A stretch of 64,000 nt of DNA from Xanthomonas cassavae CFBP 4642 (GCF_000454545.1 NZ_CM002139.1:33909-97908); one strand, 5' to 3'; positions 20,189-29,968 are shown, counted from the stretch's first letter. Numbers and translations: made by a program. The notes: a model not told the origin generated them from the letters alone.

Positions 20189-21460
20189 TCAATGATCATG
20201 CGACGCCCCCGACTTCTCGATGTCGGCCTTCACCAGATAACTCTGCTCCACCACCACCGTATCGCCCGGCGCCACACCCGACACCACTTCCACCTGCTGC
20301 GCATCGCGCGCGCCCAACGTCACCGGCCGCGCCTCGTACACCTCGCCCACCCGCACGAACACCACCTCCCAGTCGCGAAACTGCTGCAACGCCCCCACCG
20401 GCACCACCATCGCCGCCGGCTGCTGCGCCACCGTCACCCGCGTCTTCACCGCCGACCCTGGCCGCCACGACCCGTCGGTATTGCGCAGCACCGCGCGCGC
20501 CACCGTGCTCTGGCTGGCCGTGGCCGTGCCCGGCAACACGCGTTCCAGCGCTGTCTGCGCCACCACGCCATCGCTGATGCGGGTCACCGTGACCGGTGCG
20601 CCGGCGGTGATATGCCCGGCGTCGGCGCCAAAGATGTGCAGATCCACCCACAGGCGCGACAGATCGGCGATCTCGAACAGGGCCTGGCCTTCGCTGGCAT
20701 TGCTGCCCTGGCTGGCATTACGCGCCAGCACGGTGCCGCTGATCGGTGCGCTGACCGCGTAGGTGGTCAGGCTCAGATTGCTTTCCACCGTGGCCAGCAC
20801 CTGGCCGGCACGCACCTGGTCGCCGACGTTGGCGCGCAGGCTGCGCACCGGCCCGGGAAAGCGCGCGGTCGCCTGCGCCTGCGCTCCTTCTGCCGGCGTC
20901 AGCAGGCCTTGCACTTCGTGCTGATCGGCGATGCTGCCGGCACCCACCGGCGCCACACGGATGCCGGCGTCCTGCGCAATCTGGGCAGCAATCGTGGTGC
21001 GGCCTTCGTAGCTGGAATGGCTCCAGCGATGCGTCTTGCCCTGCACGCTGGTGCGCACTTCCACATCGAACGAATGCGGCTCGCCCACTTCGCTGGCGGC
21101 CAGCAGGCTGCCGTCGGTGTGCGCGCGCAATGGATAGGTGTCGACCTTGCCGCCCAGCCGCGTGGTCTTGATCTCCACGCTGCCGGCGCTGGCCGGCAAG
21201 GGTTTGCCATCGCGATACAGCCAGGCCTGGAATGTCGGCGGGCCGCCGTCTTCGGCGATCGCAAGCTCCACGCTGTCGCCGTCCTGGCTGAGCAGGCGGC
21301 CGCCGTGCGCGCCCTTGGCCGCCTCGTCGGCATGATCGCTGCCGCCCTCGTCGCTGTGTCCTGCCTCGCCTCCCGCGTGGGCATGGCCGTCTTCTTGGGT
21401 GCGGCCGCAACCGCCGAGCAGCAGCGCCAGCAGCAGCGGCGCAACAATGGAGTGCGTCAT
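20189..21460 (-). CDS. czcB: RND efflux periplasmic adaptor lipoprotein, CzcB/CusB family
   Basis: A 423-residue membrane-fusion protein that links the CzcA pump to the outer-membrane channel. The signal peptide ends in a lipobox LGGC with C18, so it should be a lipoprotein. Right after it is a His/Asp/Glu-rich stretch (EDGHAHAGGEAGHSDEGGSD), a likely metal-binding segment. The lipoyl-like and beta-barrel domains follow (FPGPVRSLRANVGDQVRAGQ, VSAPISGTVLARNASQG, LWVDLHIFGADAGHI). The start at 21460 has GGAG upstream. The gene sits between czcC and czcA in a czcCBA order and ends HDH. Confidence 0.94.
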   Translation of the reverse strand: MTHSIVAPLLLALLLGGCGRTQEDGHAHAGGEAGHSDEGGSDHADEAAKGAHGGRLLSQDGDSVELAIAEDGGPPTFQAWLYRDGKPLPASAGSVEIKTTRLGGKVDTYPLRAHTDGSLLAASEVGEPHSFDVEVRTSVQGKTHRWSHSSYEGRTTIAAQIAQDAGIRVAPVGAGSIADQHEVQGLLTPAEGAQAQATARFPGPVRSLRANVGDQVRAGQVLATVESNLSLTTYAVSAPISGTVLARNASQGSNASEGQALFEIADLSRLWVDLHIFGADAGHITAGAPVTVTRISDGVVAQTALERVLPGTATASQSTVARAVLRNTDGSWRPGSAVKTRVTVAQQPAAMVVPVGALQQFRDWEVVFVRVGEVYEARPVTLGARDAQQVEVVSGVAPGDTVVVEQSYLVKADIEKSGASHDH

Positions 21461-21662
21461 CGATGGAACTCCTTTGGAAGGCCGGCGCAGTGCGCCGGCC
21501 AGTGCAGCGAATGGAGAGGGCGCACAGCGCGCGTTGGCGGCCGAGCACCCATGGCGGTCACCCCGCGTGCGCAATACGATTGCCGCGTGCTTGCCGACCA
21601 CCCGGTGGGCAGCAGGGACTCACCCAGCGCATCTCCATGCGTGGGCATCACCGTGCGCGCGC

Positions 21663-22928
21663 TCATGGCGTTGCCTGCGCGGTGACGACAAATGGTTGGC
21701 CGGTCAGGCGCTGGATTTCGATCAAGGCGGTCTGCGCGTCCAACGCGGCGGCCAGTTGCTGCTGGCGTGCATCGCTGCGCTGCGCCTGTAGCTGCGCCCA
21801 GTCCAGATAACTGGTGGCGCCGGCGCGGTAGGCGCGCTCGGCGGCGGCATCGGCGCGCGCAAGTGCGGGCAACACATCGCTGCGCATGCGCGCCACTTCC
21901 AGCTGCGCGGCGCGGTAGCGGCCATGCGCGTCGGCCAGCGTGGCGTAAAGCGCCAGTGCCTGCGATTGGCGTTCGATGTCCAGCAACGACAGCTCCACTT
22001 CGGCGGCGCGGATCTCCGGCTGCGCACGCGCGGCGCTGCCCAGCGCCAGCGAAACGCTGCCCAGCAGTGCGGTGGCGTCGTTGGCTTCGAGCCGGCGCAC
22101 GCCCACCTGCCAGTCCAGGTCCGGGCGCGCCTGGCTGCGTGCCAGCCGCACCCGCGCCTCGCGCACGCGCTGCTCGCCGTTCAAGCGCGCCAGTTCGGGG
22201 GTGGCATCGAGCAGCTGCGCCAGCACCTCGAACTCGGGAACCGCCGGCAGCTGCAATGGGTCGCCGGTGACATCGCCAAAGTCCGGCGTGCGCTGGCCCC
22301 ACAACACCGCCAGCTGGCGGCGTGCTGCCAGCAGTTCCTGCTGCGCGCGATCGCGCTCCAGTTCCGCGCGCGCCTGCAGGGCCTGGGCGGTCAGCAGCAC
22401 CGATTCGGGCGATGCGCCGGCCTGCAGCCGCTGGCGCGCGGCACTGACGGTGCGTTGGCGCTGGGCCAGGATTTCCAGCGCGGCCGCATGCCGCTGCGCG
22501 GCCATGCCGATGGCCAGATAGCGCCGGGCGACTTCGGCCAGCACGTCCAGCCGCGCCAGCGCCCGCTGCGGCGCCAGTGCATCGATGCGTGCCTGGGCCA
22601 GGGTGCGGCGCGCGTCCAGCTTGCCGCCACGTTCCAGCACGCCGGCCAGGGTGACGGTGAGTTCGGCCTGGTCCAGCGCGCGGGTCGGGCCGCTGCCGAA
22701 CACGTTTTCCAGTTCGGCGCCGATGCGCAACGGCGGGCGCAGCGCGTCGCGCGCGGCGTCGGCGGTGAGGACCGCGCGCTGGCCATCTGCCAGGCGCATG
22801 TCGGGGTGCTGTCGGGCGACGCGCGCGATGGCGTCGTCCAGGGTCAGCACGGGCTTGGGCGGTGCGTCCTGCGCCATGGCGCACGGCACGACCGCGAAGA
22901 CGGCAAGCGCCGTCAGTCGCAACCACAT
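21663..22928 (-). CDS. czcC: outer-membrane efflux channel, CzcC/TolC family
   Basis: A 421-residue outer-membrane efflux protein with a signal peptide (cleavage after CAMA, residue 19). The two repeated TolC-type halves of long alpha-helices are recognisable from residue 28 (LTLDDAIARVARQHPDM) and from about 235. It provides the exit duct for the CzcBA pump. It lies 54 bp after the small His-rich gene and about 200 bp before czcB. Confidence 0.92.
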   Translation of the reverse strand: MWLRLTALAVFAVVPCAMAQDAPPKPVLTLDDAIARVARQHPDMRLADGQRAVLTADAARDALRPPLRIGAELENVFGSGPTRALDQAELTVTLAGVLERGGKLDARRTLAQARIDALAPQRALARLDVLAEVARRYLAIGMAAQRHAAALEILAQRQRTVSAARQRLQAGASPESVLLTAQALQARAELERDRAQQELLAARRQLAVLWGQRTPDFGDVTGDPLQLPAVPEFEVLAQLLDATPELARLNGEQRVREARVRLARSQARPDLDWQVGVRRLEANDATALLGSVSLALGSAARAQPEIRAAEVELSLLDIERQSQALALYATLADAHGRYRAAQLEVARMRSDVLPALARADAAAERAYRAGATSYLDWAQLQAQRSDARQQQLAAALDAQTALIEIQRLTGQPFVVTAQATP

Positions 22929-22982
22929 GAGGGTGTCTCCGGAATCGGGATCGATGGTCAGCCGGCAGCCGCCGGCGATGCA

Positions 22983-23366
22983 TCAGGCCGCGATCGGGGG
23001 ACGCAATCCGGTCTCGCTCAGGTGCGAGCGGTAGTACGCGAGCACGGCCACGGGCTGGGCCTGCGTGTGCGTGGACAACGGCAGCCAGGCCAGCGCCGGC
23101 AAGACGGCCGGATTCTGGCCGTGGCAGTAGCCGCTATGCATCAGGGCGTGCATCAGGCCGGCCCCATCGCGCTCGCCGGCATCGCCCTCGTCGGCGCCGT
23201 CATGGCCGTGCGGCGCGGTGTCTTCCAGATGCATCTGGTCGTGCGCCAGCGCATGCACATCGCCCAGCGCGCAGGCCACCGGTGCGACCAGTACGCCCAT
23301 GGCCAGCACCGCCAGCGCCATCAGGCGCAGCAAGGGGTGCAACAGGCGGGCGCGACGCAGCAGCAT
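22983..23366 (-). CDS. His-rich exported small protein heading the czc operon (CzcI-like candidate)
   Basis: The 127 residues start with basic MLLRRARLLHPLLRLMALAV, then a hydrophobic segment with likely signal cleavage near residue 33 (ACALG). A middle part follows that is rich in His and Asp/Glu (ALAHDQMHLEDTAPHGHDGA, HALMHSGYCHG), and a proline-ended tail YYRSHLSETGLRPPIAA. Composition and place, directly before czcC, resemble the small periplasmic CzcI-type proteins of other czc operons that modulate metal induction. Family membership is not certain. It is transcribed with czcC, B and A. Confidence 0.7.
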   Translation of the reverse strand: MLLRRARLLHPLLRLMALAVLAMGVLVAPVACALGDVHALAHDQMHLEDTAPHGHDGADEGDAGERDGAGLMHALMHSGYCHGQNPAVLPALAWLPLSTHTQAQPVAVLAYYRSHLSETGLRPPIAA

Positions 23367-23449
23367 GGGCGCATGCCTATCGGGGCCAGGGCAGTTACAC
23401 AATCGCATGCCTGCCGCGCAGCGTCGTAGGAGCGGACCGTTGGCCAGGG

Positions 23450-25261
23450 TCAGGGCGCGGCAGCGCTGGGCTTGGACGTTGCCGGGCGCGCCTTGCTGTC
23501 GGCGATGAAGGCGCGCACCTGCTGCTCCAGCACCGGCAAGGTGACCGAACCCTGCTTCAGCACCGCGTCGTGGAAGGCCTTGATGTCGAAGCGGTCGCCC
23601 AGCTCCTGTTCGGCCTCGGCGCGCAGCTTGACGATGCTGATCTCGCCCAGCTTGTAGCTCAGCGCCTGGCCCGGCCAGGAGATGTAGCGGTCCACTTCGG
23701 TGGCGACCTCGTGTTCGCTGAGCGCGGTGCGGTCGCGCAGATAGGCCAGCGCCTGTTCGCGGCTCCAGCCGTCGTGATGCACGCCGGTGTCGATCACCAG
23801 CCGGCAGGCGCGCCACATCTCGTAGGTGAGCCGGCCGAACTCTTCGTACGGGGTCTCGTAGATGCCCATCTCCTGGCCGAGTTTTTCGGTGTACAGCGCC
23901 CAGCCTTCGCCATAGGCGGAGATGTAGTTCTCGCGGCGGAACGCCGGCTGCTCGCCCTGCTCCAGCGCCAGCGAGCCCTGCAGCGAATGACCGGGCGAGG
24001 ACTCGTGCAGGGTCAGCGCTGGCAGGTTGTACAGCGGCCGCGATGGCAGATTGTAGGTGTTGACCCAATAGGTCGTCGCGCCGCCGCGGCCGGCGGTCCA
24101 GAACGGGGCGATGTCGTCGGGCACCGGCTTGATGGTGAAGCGCCCGCGCGGCAGCGTGCCGATGAACTTGCCCACCTGCCCGTCCACGCGCTTGGAAATC
24201 CACGCGGCGCGATCGAGCAACTCCTGCGGGGTCTGGGCGTAGAACTGCGGATCGGTGCGCAGGAAGGTCAAAAATTGCGCGAAGCTGCCCTTGAAACCGA
24301 CCTGCTGGATGATCGCGTTCATCTGGGTCTGGATACGCGCCACCTCCTCCAGGCCGATCTGGTGAATCTGCTCGGGCGTCAATTCCAGCGTGGTGTATTC
24401 GCGGATCTGCTGGCGGTAGAACGCCTTGCCATCGGGCAGCGCTTCGGCCGCCAGCGTGGTGCGCGCCTTGGGCATGTAGTCGTTGCGGAAAAAGCTCAGC
24501 AACTTGCTGTAGGCCGGCAGCACTGCATTGCTCAGCGCGGCCTTGGCCTGTTCGCGCAGCTGCGCCTGTTCGGCAGCGGGGATCTGCGCCGGCAACTGCT
24601 TGAACGGCGCGTAGAAGCTGGACGCGGTGGGATCCTTGACCTCGGCCACGGTGGCGATGGAGACATCGCGCCCGGCCAGCACCGCACGCGGTACGCTGAA
24701 GCCGCGCGCCAGGCCGCTGCGCATGTTGGCGATCTGCTGGTCGAAGTAACGCGGCACATCGTTCAGGCGCGCGATGTAGGCACGGTACTCGGTCGCGCTC
24801 TTCATCGGCCGCTGCGCCATGAAGCCGAGGTTGGACCAGAACGAACTATCCGAATTGAATGGCATCTCGTAGGCGCGCAGGCGCACTTCGGCCGCCAGGT
24901 TCTCCACCTGCGGGCGGTAGATGGCGAAGTTGATCTGGTTGGCCGGCGAGAGCTGCTTGGGGTCGATGCCGTCGAGCTGCTTGAGCACGCCGTCCCACAC
25001 CGCCAGACGCGCCTGCTGCGCGGCCTGCCCGACGTCGGGCAGATGGGTGTTGTCACCGGTGGTGTCGGTGTCTTCATCGGCCTGGCCGGTCTCGGCCTGC
25101 CGCCACGCCCATTCTTTCTCGTAGACCGCGCGGAAGCGTGCATCGGCCGGTGCTTCGGCGGTCAGCGTGGCCGGAGCCGGCGGTGTGGCAGCCTGGGTCG
25201 TGGCGGCGAGCGAGGTGCCCAACAGGGCAAGCGCGAGGGCGGTGGCGAGCGAAGAGGTCAC
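23450..25261 (-). CDS. DUF885-family exported protein, probable metallopeptidase-like
   Basis: A protein of 603 residues with an N-terminal signal peptide (ALLGTSLAATTQAATPP, cleavage near residue 24). The DUF885 core contains LTLHESSPGHSLQ near residue 418, the HExxxGH-like motif of the family that suggests a zinc site, followed by SAYGEGWALYTEKLGQE, another family hallmark. Members are thought to be periplasmic peptidases, but substrates are unknown. The start is a GTG at 25261 that directly precedes the signal peptide. It stands alone on the minus strand after rsmG. Confidence 0.9.
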   Translation of the reverse strand: MTSSLATALALALLGTSLAATTQAATPPAPATLTAEAPADARFRAVYEKEWAWRQAETGQADEDTDTTGDNTHLPDVGQAAQQARLAVWDGVLKQLDGIDPKQLSPANQINFAIYRPQVENLAAEVRLRAYEMPFNSDSSFWSNLGFMAQRPMKSATEYRAYIARLNDVPRYFDQQIANMRSGLARGFSVPRAVLAGRDVSIATVAEVKDPTASSFYAPFKQLPAQIPAAEQAQLREQAKAALSNAVLPAYSKLLSFFRNDYMPKARTTLAAEALPDGKAFYRQQIREYTTLELTPEQIHQIGLEEVARIQTQMNAIIQQVGFKGSFAQFLTFLRTDPQFYAQTPQELLDRAAWISKRVDGQVGKFIGTLPRGRFTIKPVPDDIAPFWTAGRGGATTYWVNTYNLPSRPLYNLPALTLHESSPGHSLQGSLALEQGEQPAFRRENYISAYGEGWALYTEKLGQEMGIYETPYEEFGRLTYEMWRACRLVIDTGVHHDGWSREQALAYLRDRTALSEHEVATEVDRYISWPGQALSYKLGEISIVKLRAEAEQELGDRFDIKAFHDAVLKQGSVTLPVLEQQVRAFIADSKARPATSKPSAAAP

Positions 25262-25377
25262 GTGCGGACAGCCTGATCTGGAGCGAACGCCCGATCATGG
25301 CAGCCCACGCGTGAGCTGCCATGGGCCGGAAGTCCCAACGCGGGCTGGTGCCGGGGCATGGCTGAAGTGTCGGTGCT

Positions 25378-25485
25378 GCCCCCATCCGCCCTGCGGGCAC
25401 CTTCCCCCCACAGGCTTGCCGGACGTGCGGGAGCCGCTCTTGCCCCCTCTCCCGCCTGCGGGAGAGGGTTGGGGCGAGGGCGCTT
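25378..25485. repeat. REP-like palindrome pair between rsmG and the DUF885 gene
   Basis: The left arm (25378-25410) reads CCCCCATCCGCCCTGCGGGC; the right unit (25443-25485) contains CCTCTCCCGCCTGCGGGAGAG and GGTTGGGGCGAGGG. It is part of the same family as the copies near 5.1, 7.8, 15.5, 44.6, 46.1, 54.1 and 54.4 kb. It lies within 15 bp of the rsmG stop. Confidence 0.8.
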
Positions 25486-25498
25486 GAGACCGATTGGC

Positions 25499-26137
25499 TC
25501 AGGCCTTGCGCACTACCACCAGGTGCCGCTCGCCATCCAGGCCGGGCACCTGCAACGGGTGTACCTCGCTCATCGTCCAGCCGGCGGGCAATGCGGCGAT
25601 TTCCTCGTGCGGGTACACGCCCTTCATCGCCAACAGACTGCCGCCCGGGCGCAGTAGATGGCCGCCGACGTCGATGATGCCGGCCAACGTATCCAGCGCG
25701 CGCGCGGTGAGGTGGTCGTAGGCGGCCGGCTCATCGAGGGCTTCGGCGCGCGATTCGGCCACGCGGGCGTTGCGCAGCTCCAGATGGCGCAGCGCCTCGC
25801 GCATGAAGCGCGCCTTCTTGCCGTTGCTTTCCACCAGGGTCACCTGCAGCTGCGGGCGGGTGATGGCGAGTGGGATGCCGGGCAGGCCGGGGCCGGTGCC
25901 CAGGTCGGCCAGGGTGCCGCTGGCGATGTAGGGTTGCATGGTCAGCGAATCGAGCAGATGGCGGGTGACCATCTCGCGCGGGTCGCGCACGGCAGTGAGG
26001 TTGTAGGTCTTGTTCCAGCGCACCAGCAGGGCCAGGTAGCACAGCAGCGGTGCGGCGAAGGCCGCATCCAGGGATTGGGCCTGCAGGCCGCGCTCGAGCG
26101 CGGCGGAGACATCGGGGGCGAGTGCGGCATCGTTCAT
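25499..26137 (-). CDS. rsmG: 16S rRNA (guanine-527-N7)-methyltransferase
   Basis: The 212-residue product is RsmG (GidB), the methyltransferase that places m7G at position 527 of 16S rRNA. The SAM-binding motif [17 protein letters not shown] is near residues 91-107; [14 protein letters not shown] and [20 protein letters not shown] are also conserved. The start at 26137 gives normal length. Loss of this enzyme gives low-level streptomycin resistance in other bacteria. The gene is usually beside parA/parB near the origin, but those genes are not found in this window. Confidence 0.96.
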   Translation of the reverse strand: MNDAALAPDVSAALERGLQAQSLDAAFAAPLLCYLALLVRWNKTYNLTAVRDPREMVTRHLLDSLTMQPYIASGTLADLGTGPGLPGIPLAITRPQLQVTLVESNGKKARFMREALRHLELRNARVAESRAEALDEPAAYDHLTARALDTLAGIIDVGGHLLRPGGSLLAMKGVYPHEEIAALPAGWTMSEVHPLQVPGLDGERHLVVVRKA

Positions 26138-26476
26138 GCCGCGATTATCGCAGCTGGATGAGGTGCAGGTGCGGGCGTGCCGGGTGCCGTTGGCGATGCC
26201 GGGCGCTTGGACAGGAAGCTGGCGTGCGCGAACTTGCCAGCACAAACGTCAGGCGGGGCGATGGCACAGGACCTGCAGCCACGATGCCCCCGGCTGCACC
26301 GGCTCATGCGCATCGCTGTGGGCAGGATCATCCGCTGCCGTGGCACTTCTCGTATCCGCCGCCCCGCTATCGATGGTGCGGGCAAGCCTGCACCGGCAGC
26401 GGTAGCCGTGCGCTGCCATTGAACGGACATCGGCCCGTCGCACTATGGTCGCGTTCGCCAGATCGCCTGTGTGCCC
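26138..26476. other. divergent intergenic region rsmG / phoD, no gene seen
   Basis: These 339 bp hold the promoters of two divergent genes. No conserved motif, repeat or credible small ORF was recognised. Confidence 0.5.
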
Positions 26477-28096
26477 ATGTCCTTGATCGACCCGTCGCCT
26501 GTGCCCGCCCCCGACAACGCACTTGCCGCCGTGGATCGCAGCCGCCGGCGCCTGCTCATCGTCGGCGCCAGCCTGGCGGGCGCAGGGCTGCTCAGCCCGT
26601 TCGCCCGTGCCAGCGGCAGTGCCGACCCTTTCACCCTGGGCGTAGCCGCCGGCGACCCGCTGGCCGACGGCTTCGTGATTTGGACCCGGCTGGCCCCGCG
26701 TCCCCTGGACCCGGACGGACGCGGCGGCCTGCGCGCCACGGTGCCGGTGCGCTGGCAGGTGGCCAGCGACCCGGGCATGCGTACCATCGTCCGCCAGGGC
26801 GAGACCATCGCCAGCCCCGCCTGGGGCCACGCCGTGCATGTGGAGCTGGCCGGCCTGGCCGCCGATCGGCCGTACTGGTACTGCTTCCAGGCGTTGGGCG
26901 CGCGTAGCCCGATCGGTAGCGCGCGCACCTTGCCGGAAACGCATCAGATGCCGGAAACGGCGCGCTTTGGATTCGTGTCCTGCTCGCACTGGGAGCTGGG
27001 CTATTTCAGCGCCTACCGCCACCTGGCCGCCGAACAGCCGGACCTGGTGTTCTTCCTCGGCGATTACATCTACGAATACAGCAACCACGGCGAGGCAGCG
27101 AACAAGATCGTGCGCCCGCATGGCAACGGCGAATGCCTGGATCTGGCCGGCTACCGCAACCGCTATGCGCTGTATCGCACCGACCCGGACCTGCAGGCGC
27201 TGCATGCCGGCAGCGCCTGCGTGGCGACCTGGGACGACCACGAGGTGCAGAACGACTACGCCAACCGCTGGTCGCAGGACCCGTCGATTGCGGTCGACAC
27301 CTTCCTGGCCCGGCGCGCGGCCGCCTACCGTGCCTTCTACGAACACTTCCCGCTGCGCGCACGCAGTCGCCCGCATGGCGCCGATATGCGCATCTACCGC
27401 TTGCTGGACTACGGCCAGCTGGCGCGCTTCTACGTGCTCGATGGGCGCCAGTACCGCAGCGAACAACCCTGCCCGCAGGCCAACGGCTGGCGCGGCGGGC
27501 ATGTGGTGGACGACAGTTGCCACGAACGCACCGACCCACGCCGCAGCATGCTCGGCTGGGAACAGGAGCGCTGGCTGCATGGCGCCTTCGCACACTCGGC
27601 CGCGCGCTGGAACGTGATTGCGCAGGATCTGCTGGTGGCGCCGATGCAGCAGCACGGCCGCGACGGCGTGCTGGGGCACTGGACCGACGGCTGGGACGGC
27701 TACCCGGCCACGCGCACCCGCATGCTCGATGCAATTACCAAGACCCGGCTGCGCAACCCGGTGTTCTGGGGCGGCGACATCCACTCGTACTGGGTCACCG
27801 ATCTGAAGGCCGATCCGGCCGACGACGCCTCACCGACACTGGCCACCGAATTCGTCGGCACCTCGGTCACCTCCAACGGCCAGAGCAACGTCGAACTGCA
27901 GCAGACCATGGCTCTCAACCCGCACGTACATTACGTGGATGGCGAAACGCGTGGCTATGTTTCGGTAACGGTGACGCCGGGCCAGATGGAAACGCGCTTG
28001 CAGGGCATCTCCGATCGGCGCGACCGCAATGCCACGGTGTCGACGACCAAGCGCTTCGTGGTGGTGGACGGCAGACCCGGCGCAGTGGAGGCCTGA
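26477..28096 (+). CDS. phoD: PhoD-family alkaline phosphatase / phosphodiesterase
   Basis: A 539-residue PhoD-type metallophosphatase. Tat signal SRRRLL at residues 22-27 leads into VGASLAGAGLLSPFARA. The PhoD N-terminal domain follows (FTLGVAAGDPLADGFVIWTRL), then metal and active-site motifs FGFVSCSHWELGYF, VFFLGDYIYEY, VATWDDHEVQNDYAN, NPVFWGGDIHSYW. It should be exported folded with its metals (Ca/Fe in known PhoD) and release phosphate from phosphodiesters in the periplasm or outside. The ATG at 26477 is chosen over a GTG two codons earlier. A ruined paralogue follows. Confidence 0.95.
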   Translation: MSLIDPSPVPAPDNALAAVDRSRRRLLIVGASLAGAGLLSPFARASGSADPFTLGVAAGDPLADGFVIWTRLAPRPLDPDGRGGLRATVPVRWQVASDPGMRTIVRQGETIASPAWGHAVHVELAGLAADRPYWYCFQALGARSPIGSARTLPETHQMPETARFGFVSCSHWELGYFSAYRHLAAEQPDLVFFLGDYIYEYSNHGEAANKIVRPHGNGECLDLAGYRNRYALYRTDPDLQALHAGSACVATWDDHEVQNDYANRWSQDPSIAVDTFLARRAAAYRAFYEHFPLRARSRPHGADMRIYRLLDYGQLARFYVLDGRQYRSEQPCPQANGWRGGHVVDDSCHERTDPRRSMLGWEQERWLHGAFAHSAARWNVIAQDLLVAPMQQHGRDGVLGHWTDGWDGYPATRTRMLDAITKTRLRNPVFWGGDIHSYWVTDLKADPADDASPTLATEFVGTSVTSNGQSNVELQQTMALNPHVHYVDGETRGYVSVTVTPGQMETRLQGISDRRDRNATVSTTKRFVVVDGRPGAVEA

Positions 28097-28264
28097 GCCG
28101 CTCCCGCAGCGGCAACGCTTGTGCATCGGCAAATGTCGCTACGCGCGGGCCTGCCGGCGGCGCGCGATTGCGAACATTGTGCCGGCCATCGTTGCCGTGT
28201 TCGGGCAGGGCCATCGACACGCGCCGGTAAGACAGCGGCGCTATATCTAGGGGTCGCTGCCAAG

Positions 28265-28949
28265 CGTTCGAGATTGCCATGCCCGTCGCCGCATCCTGCG
28301 AGGCTTGGCTGCCGGTGTGTTGCTGCCGGCCACTGCCGGTTGGTCTGCGCGCAGCCTAGCCGCGCCGTCGGGGCGACCAACCATCAACGAACCATCTATG
28401 CCGACGGCCCCGTCCCGGCCGAGCTCACCGTCGAATATGGCAAGCGCTGGCGCAACCTCACCACCGCGGCCAAGGGCGAAGGTGGCCGAAACGCTGGACG
28501 AATTCCGCGGCAACTACCGCTACAACCTGCTCGACGACAATGTGCGCCGCTTCAATACGCAGGTGCCGCGGCTGTGGCAGTGGGACGACCACGAAACCAC
28601 CAACACCTGGTCGCCGGGCAAGCAGCTGGATGCGCGCTACCAGGTGCGCGATATCCAGACTACCATCCGGACCGCGCCGCGTTTCAGCAATTCGAGCCGT
28701 TCTGGGATTTCGTCGGCGGCCCGCTCAACGCCGGCAGCTTCGGGCCGAATGCGCTGGATGCCACCTTCGGCCCCACGGTGGTGTTCCAGAAGGCGCCACC
28801 TGCGCCCCAACTCCTCACCGTTGGCCGGTTACCAGTTCTTCGGCGAAGTGGAGATCGATGGTCGCAGCGGCGTGCTCACGGTGACCCTGCGCGACCTGGA
28901 CGGCGTGGCGCAGTTCCGTCAGCCGATTCTGCCGCACGGTGCGGCGTAG
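28265..28949 (+). pseudogene. PhoD-family paralogue, multiply frameshifted and deleted
   Basis: Pieces of a second PhoD-like phosphatase are spread over three frames: a Tat signal remnant ARRRILRGLAAGVLLPATAG at about 28283, IYADGPVPAELTVEYGKRWR near 28395, KVAETLDEFRGNYRYNLLDD near 28480 through LWQWDDHETTNTWSPGK, FWDFVGGPLNAGSFGPNALD near 28706, and a C-terminal YQFFGEVEIDGRSGVLTVTL ending at 28949. The region between the N-terminal domain and the active site is missing. At least three frameshifts and one large internal deletion are needed to explain it. It does not closely resemble the intact copy, so it is an older paralogue, not a recent duplicate. Confidence 0.8.
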
Positions 28950-28967
28950 CCTCATGCAGCGGCCAGG

Positions 28968-29558
28968 TTACGCGCCCGTCAGCGGATAGCACGCCAGTGC
29001 CGCGCGGCAGTCCGGTGCGGCCCACCATTCGTGCAGTTGCCAGCGCACCGCCTCGCCGAGTGCAGGATCGCACCAGTGCAGGCGCAGGGCGCCATCCGGC
29101 GCCAGCGTGTACGCCAGCCGATGCAGTCCGAACGACAGGCCATGCCCGTGCGCCTTGAGCAAGGCTTCCTTGGCGCACCACAGGCGAAAGAACAGCGCCT
29201 GCTGCGCATCCGGCGCCAGGCGGCCCAGCAACGCAAGTTCATCGGGATGGAAGAAGCGCTGCGCGATCTCCGGCAGGCGCGCGCGCGCGCGGATGCGTTC
29301 CAGGTCCACGCCCAGCCGCACGCCCTGGCCCAGGCCCACCAACAGATGCTCGCCGCTATGGCTCCACCCGGTATCCCAGGCGGGCAGGGCCGGCTGCAGC
29401 GTCGGGCGCCCGCGCGCATCGCGCAGCACGGGCACCTGCGCCGGATCCAGCCCCAGCGCGTGACCGAGCAACTGCCGCGCCTGCGGCTCGCCCCGTTCGC
29501 CGGGTTGGTGCGGCCGCAGCCACAGCTGCACCGGGCCATACTGCCAGGTTGGCTGCAT
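28968..29558 (-). CDS. 4'-phosphopantetheinyl transferase, Sfp type
   Basis: A 196-residue enzyme that transfers 4'-phosphopantetheine from CoA to carrier proteins of fatty acid, polyketide or peptide synthesis. The signature is complete: LGVDLER with D85 and E87, then WCAKEALLK with K130 and E131, at the normal spacing. The length is slightly short of Sfp (224). The ATG at 29558 is used; a GTG at 29573 would add five residues. No biosynthetic cluster lies next to it, so its carrier-protein partner is unknown; Xanthomonas uses such enzymes for xanthomonadin and non-ribosomal peptide synthesis. Confidence 0.93.
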   Translation of the reverse strand: MQPTWQYGPVQLWLRPHQPGERGEPQARQLLGHALGLDPAQVPVLRDARGRPTLQPALPAWDTGWSHSGEHLLVGLGQGVRLGVDLERIRARARLPEIAQRFFHPDELALLGRLAPDAQQALFFRLWCAKEALLKAHGHGLSFGLHRLAYTLAPDGALRLHWCDPALGEAVRWQLHEWWAAPDCRAALACYPLTGA

Positions 29559-29690
29559 CGTCACCTGGCGCACACCAAACCGAACGGACGGCCATGGGAT
29601 GCAGCGCGCTCGACGGCTGCTTCACGGCCGGCTGCGTCCAATTGCGCCCATGCACCGCGTCCGGTGCGACTGAAGGAGGAGAGCGGCACC

Positions 29691-29942
29691 ATGGGCATCA
29701 TCATCTGGTTGATCATCGGCGGCATCGTGGGCTGGTTGGCCAGCCTCATCATGCGACGCGATGCGCAACAGGGCATCATTCTCAATGTCGTGGTCGGCAT
29801 CGTCGGCGCGATGATTGCCGGCTGGTTGTTTGGCGGCGGCATCAACCAGACCATCACGCTGTGGACCTTCGTCTGGTCGCTGGTGGGTGCGGTGATCCTG
29901 CTGGCCATCGTCAACCTGTTTACCCGCGGCCGGGTGCGCTGA
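29691..29942 (+). CDS. GlsB/YeaQ/YmgE-family small membrane protein
   Basis: The 83 residues form three hydrophobic helices (MGIIIWLIIGGIVGWLASLI, then GIILNVVVGIVGAMIAGWLF, then the C-terminal TFVWSLVGAVILLAIVNLF), the standard layout of the transglycosylase-associated GlsB/YeaQ/YmgE family. Members are stress-induced inner-membrane proteins of unknown mechanism. It has a strong AAGGAGGA site and is followed by a hairpin terminator, so it is a single-gene unit. Confidence 0.93.
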   Translation: MGIIIWLIIGGIVGWLASLIMRRDAQQGIILNVVVGIVGAMIAGWLFGGGINQTITLWTFVWSLVGAVILLAIVNLFTRGRVR

Positions 29943-29968
29943 GCTAACCGCATCCCCCCTGTTATGTG

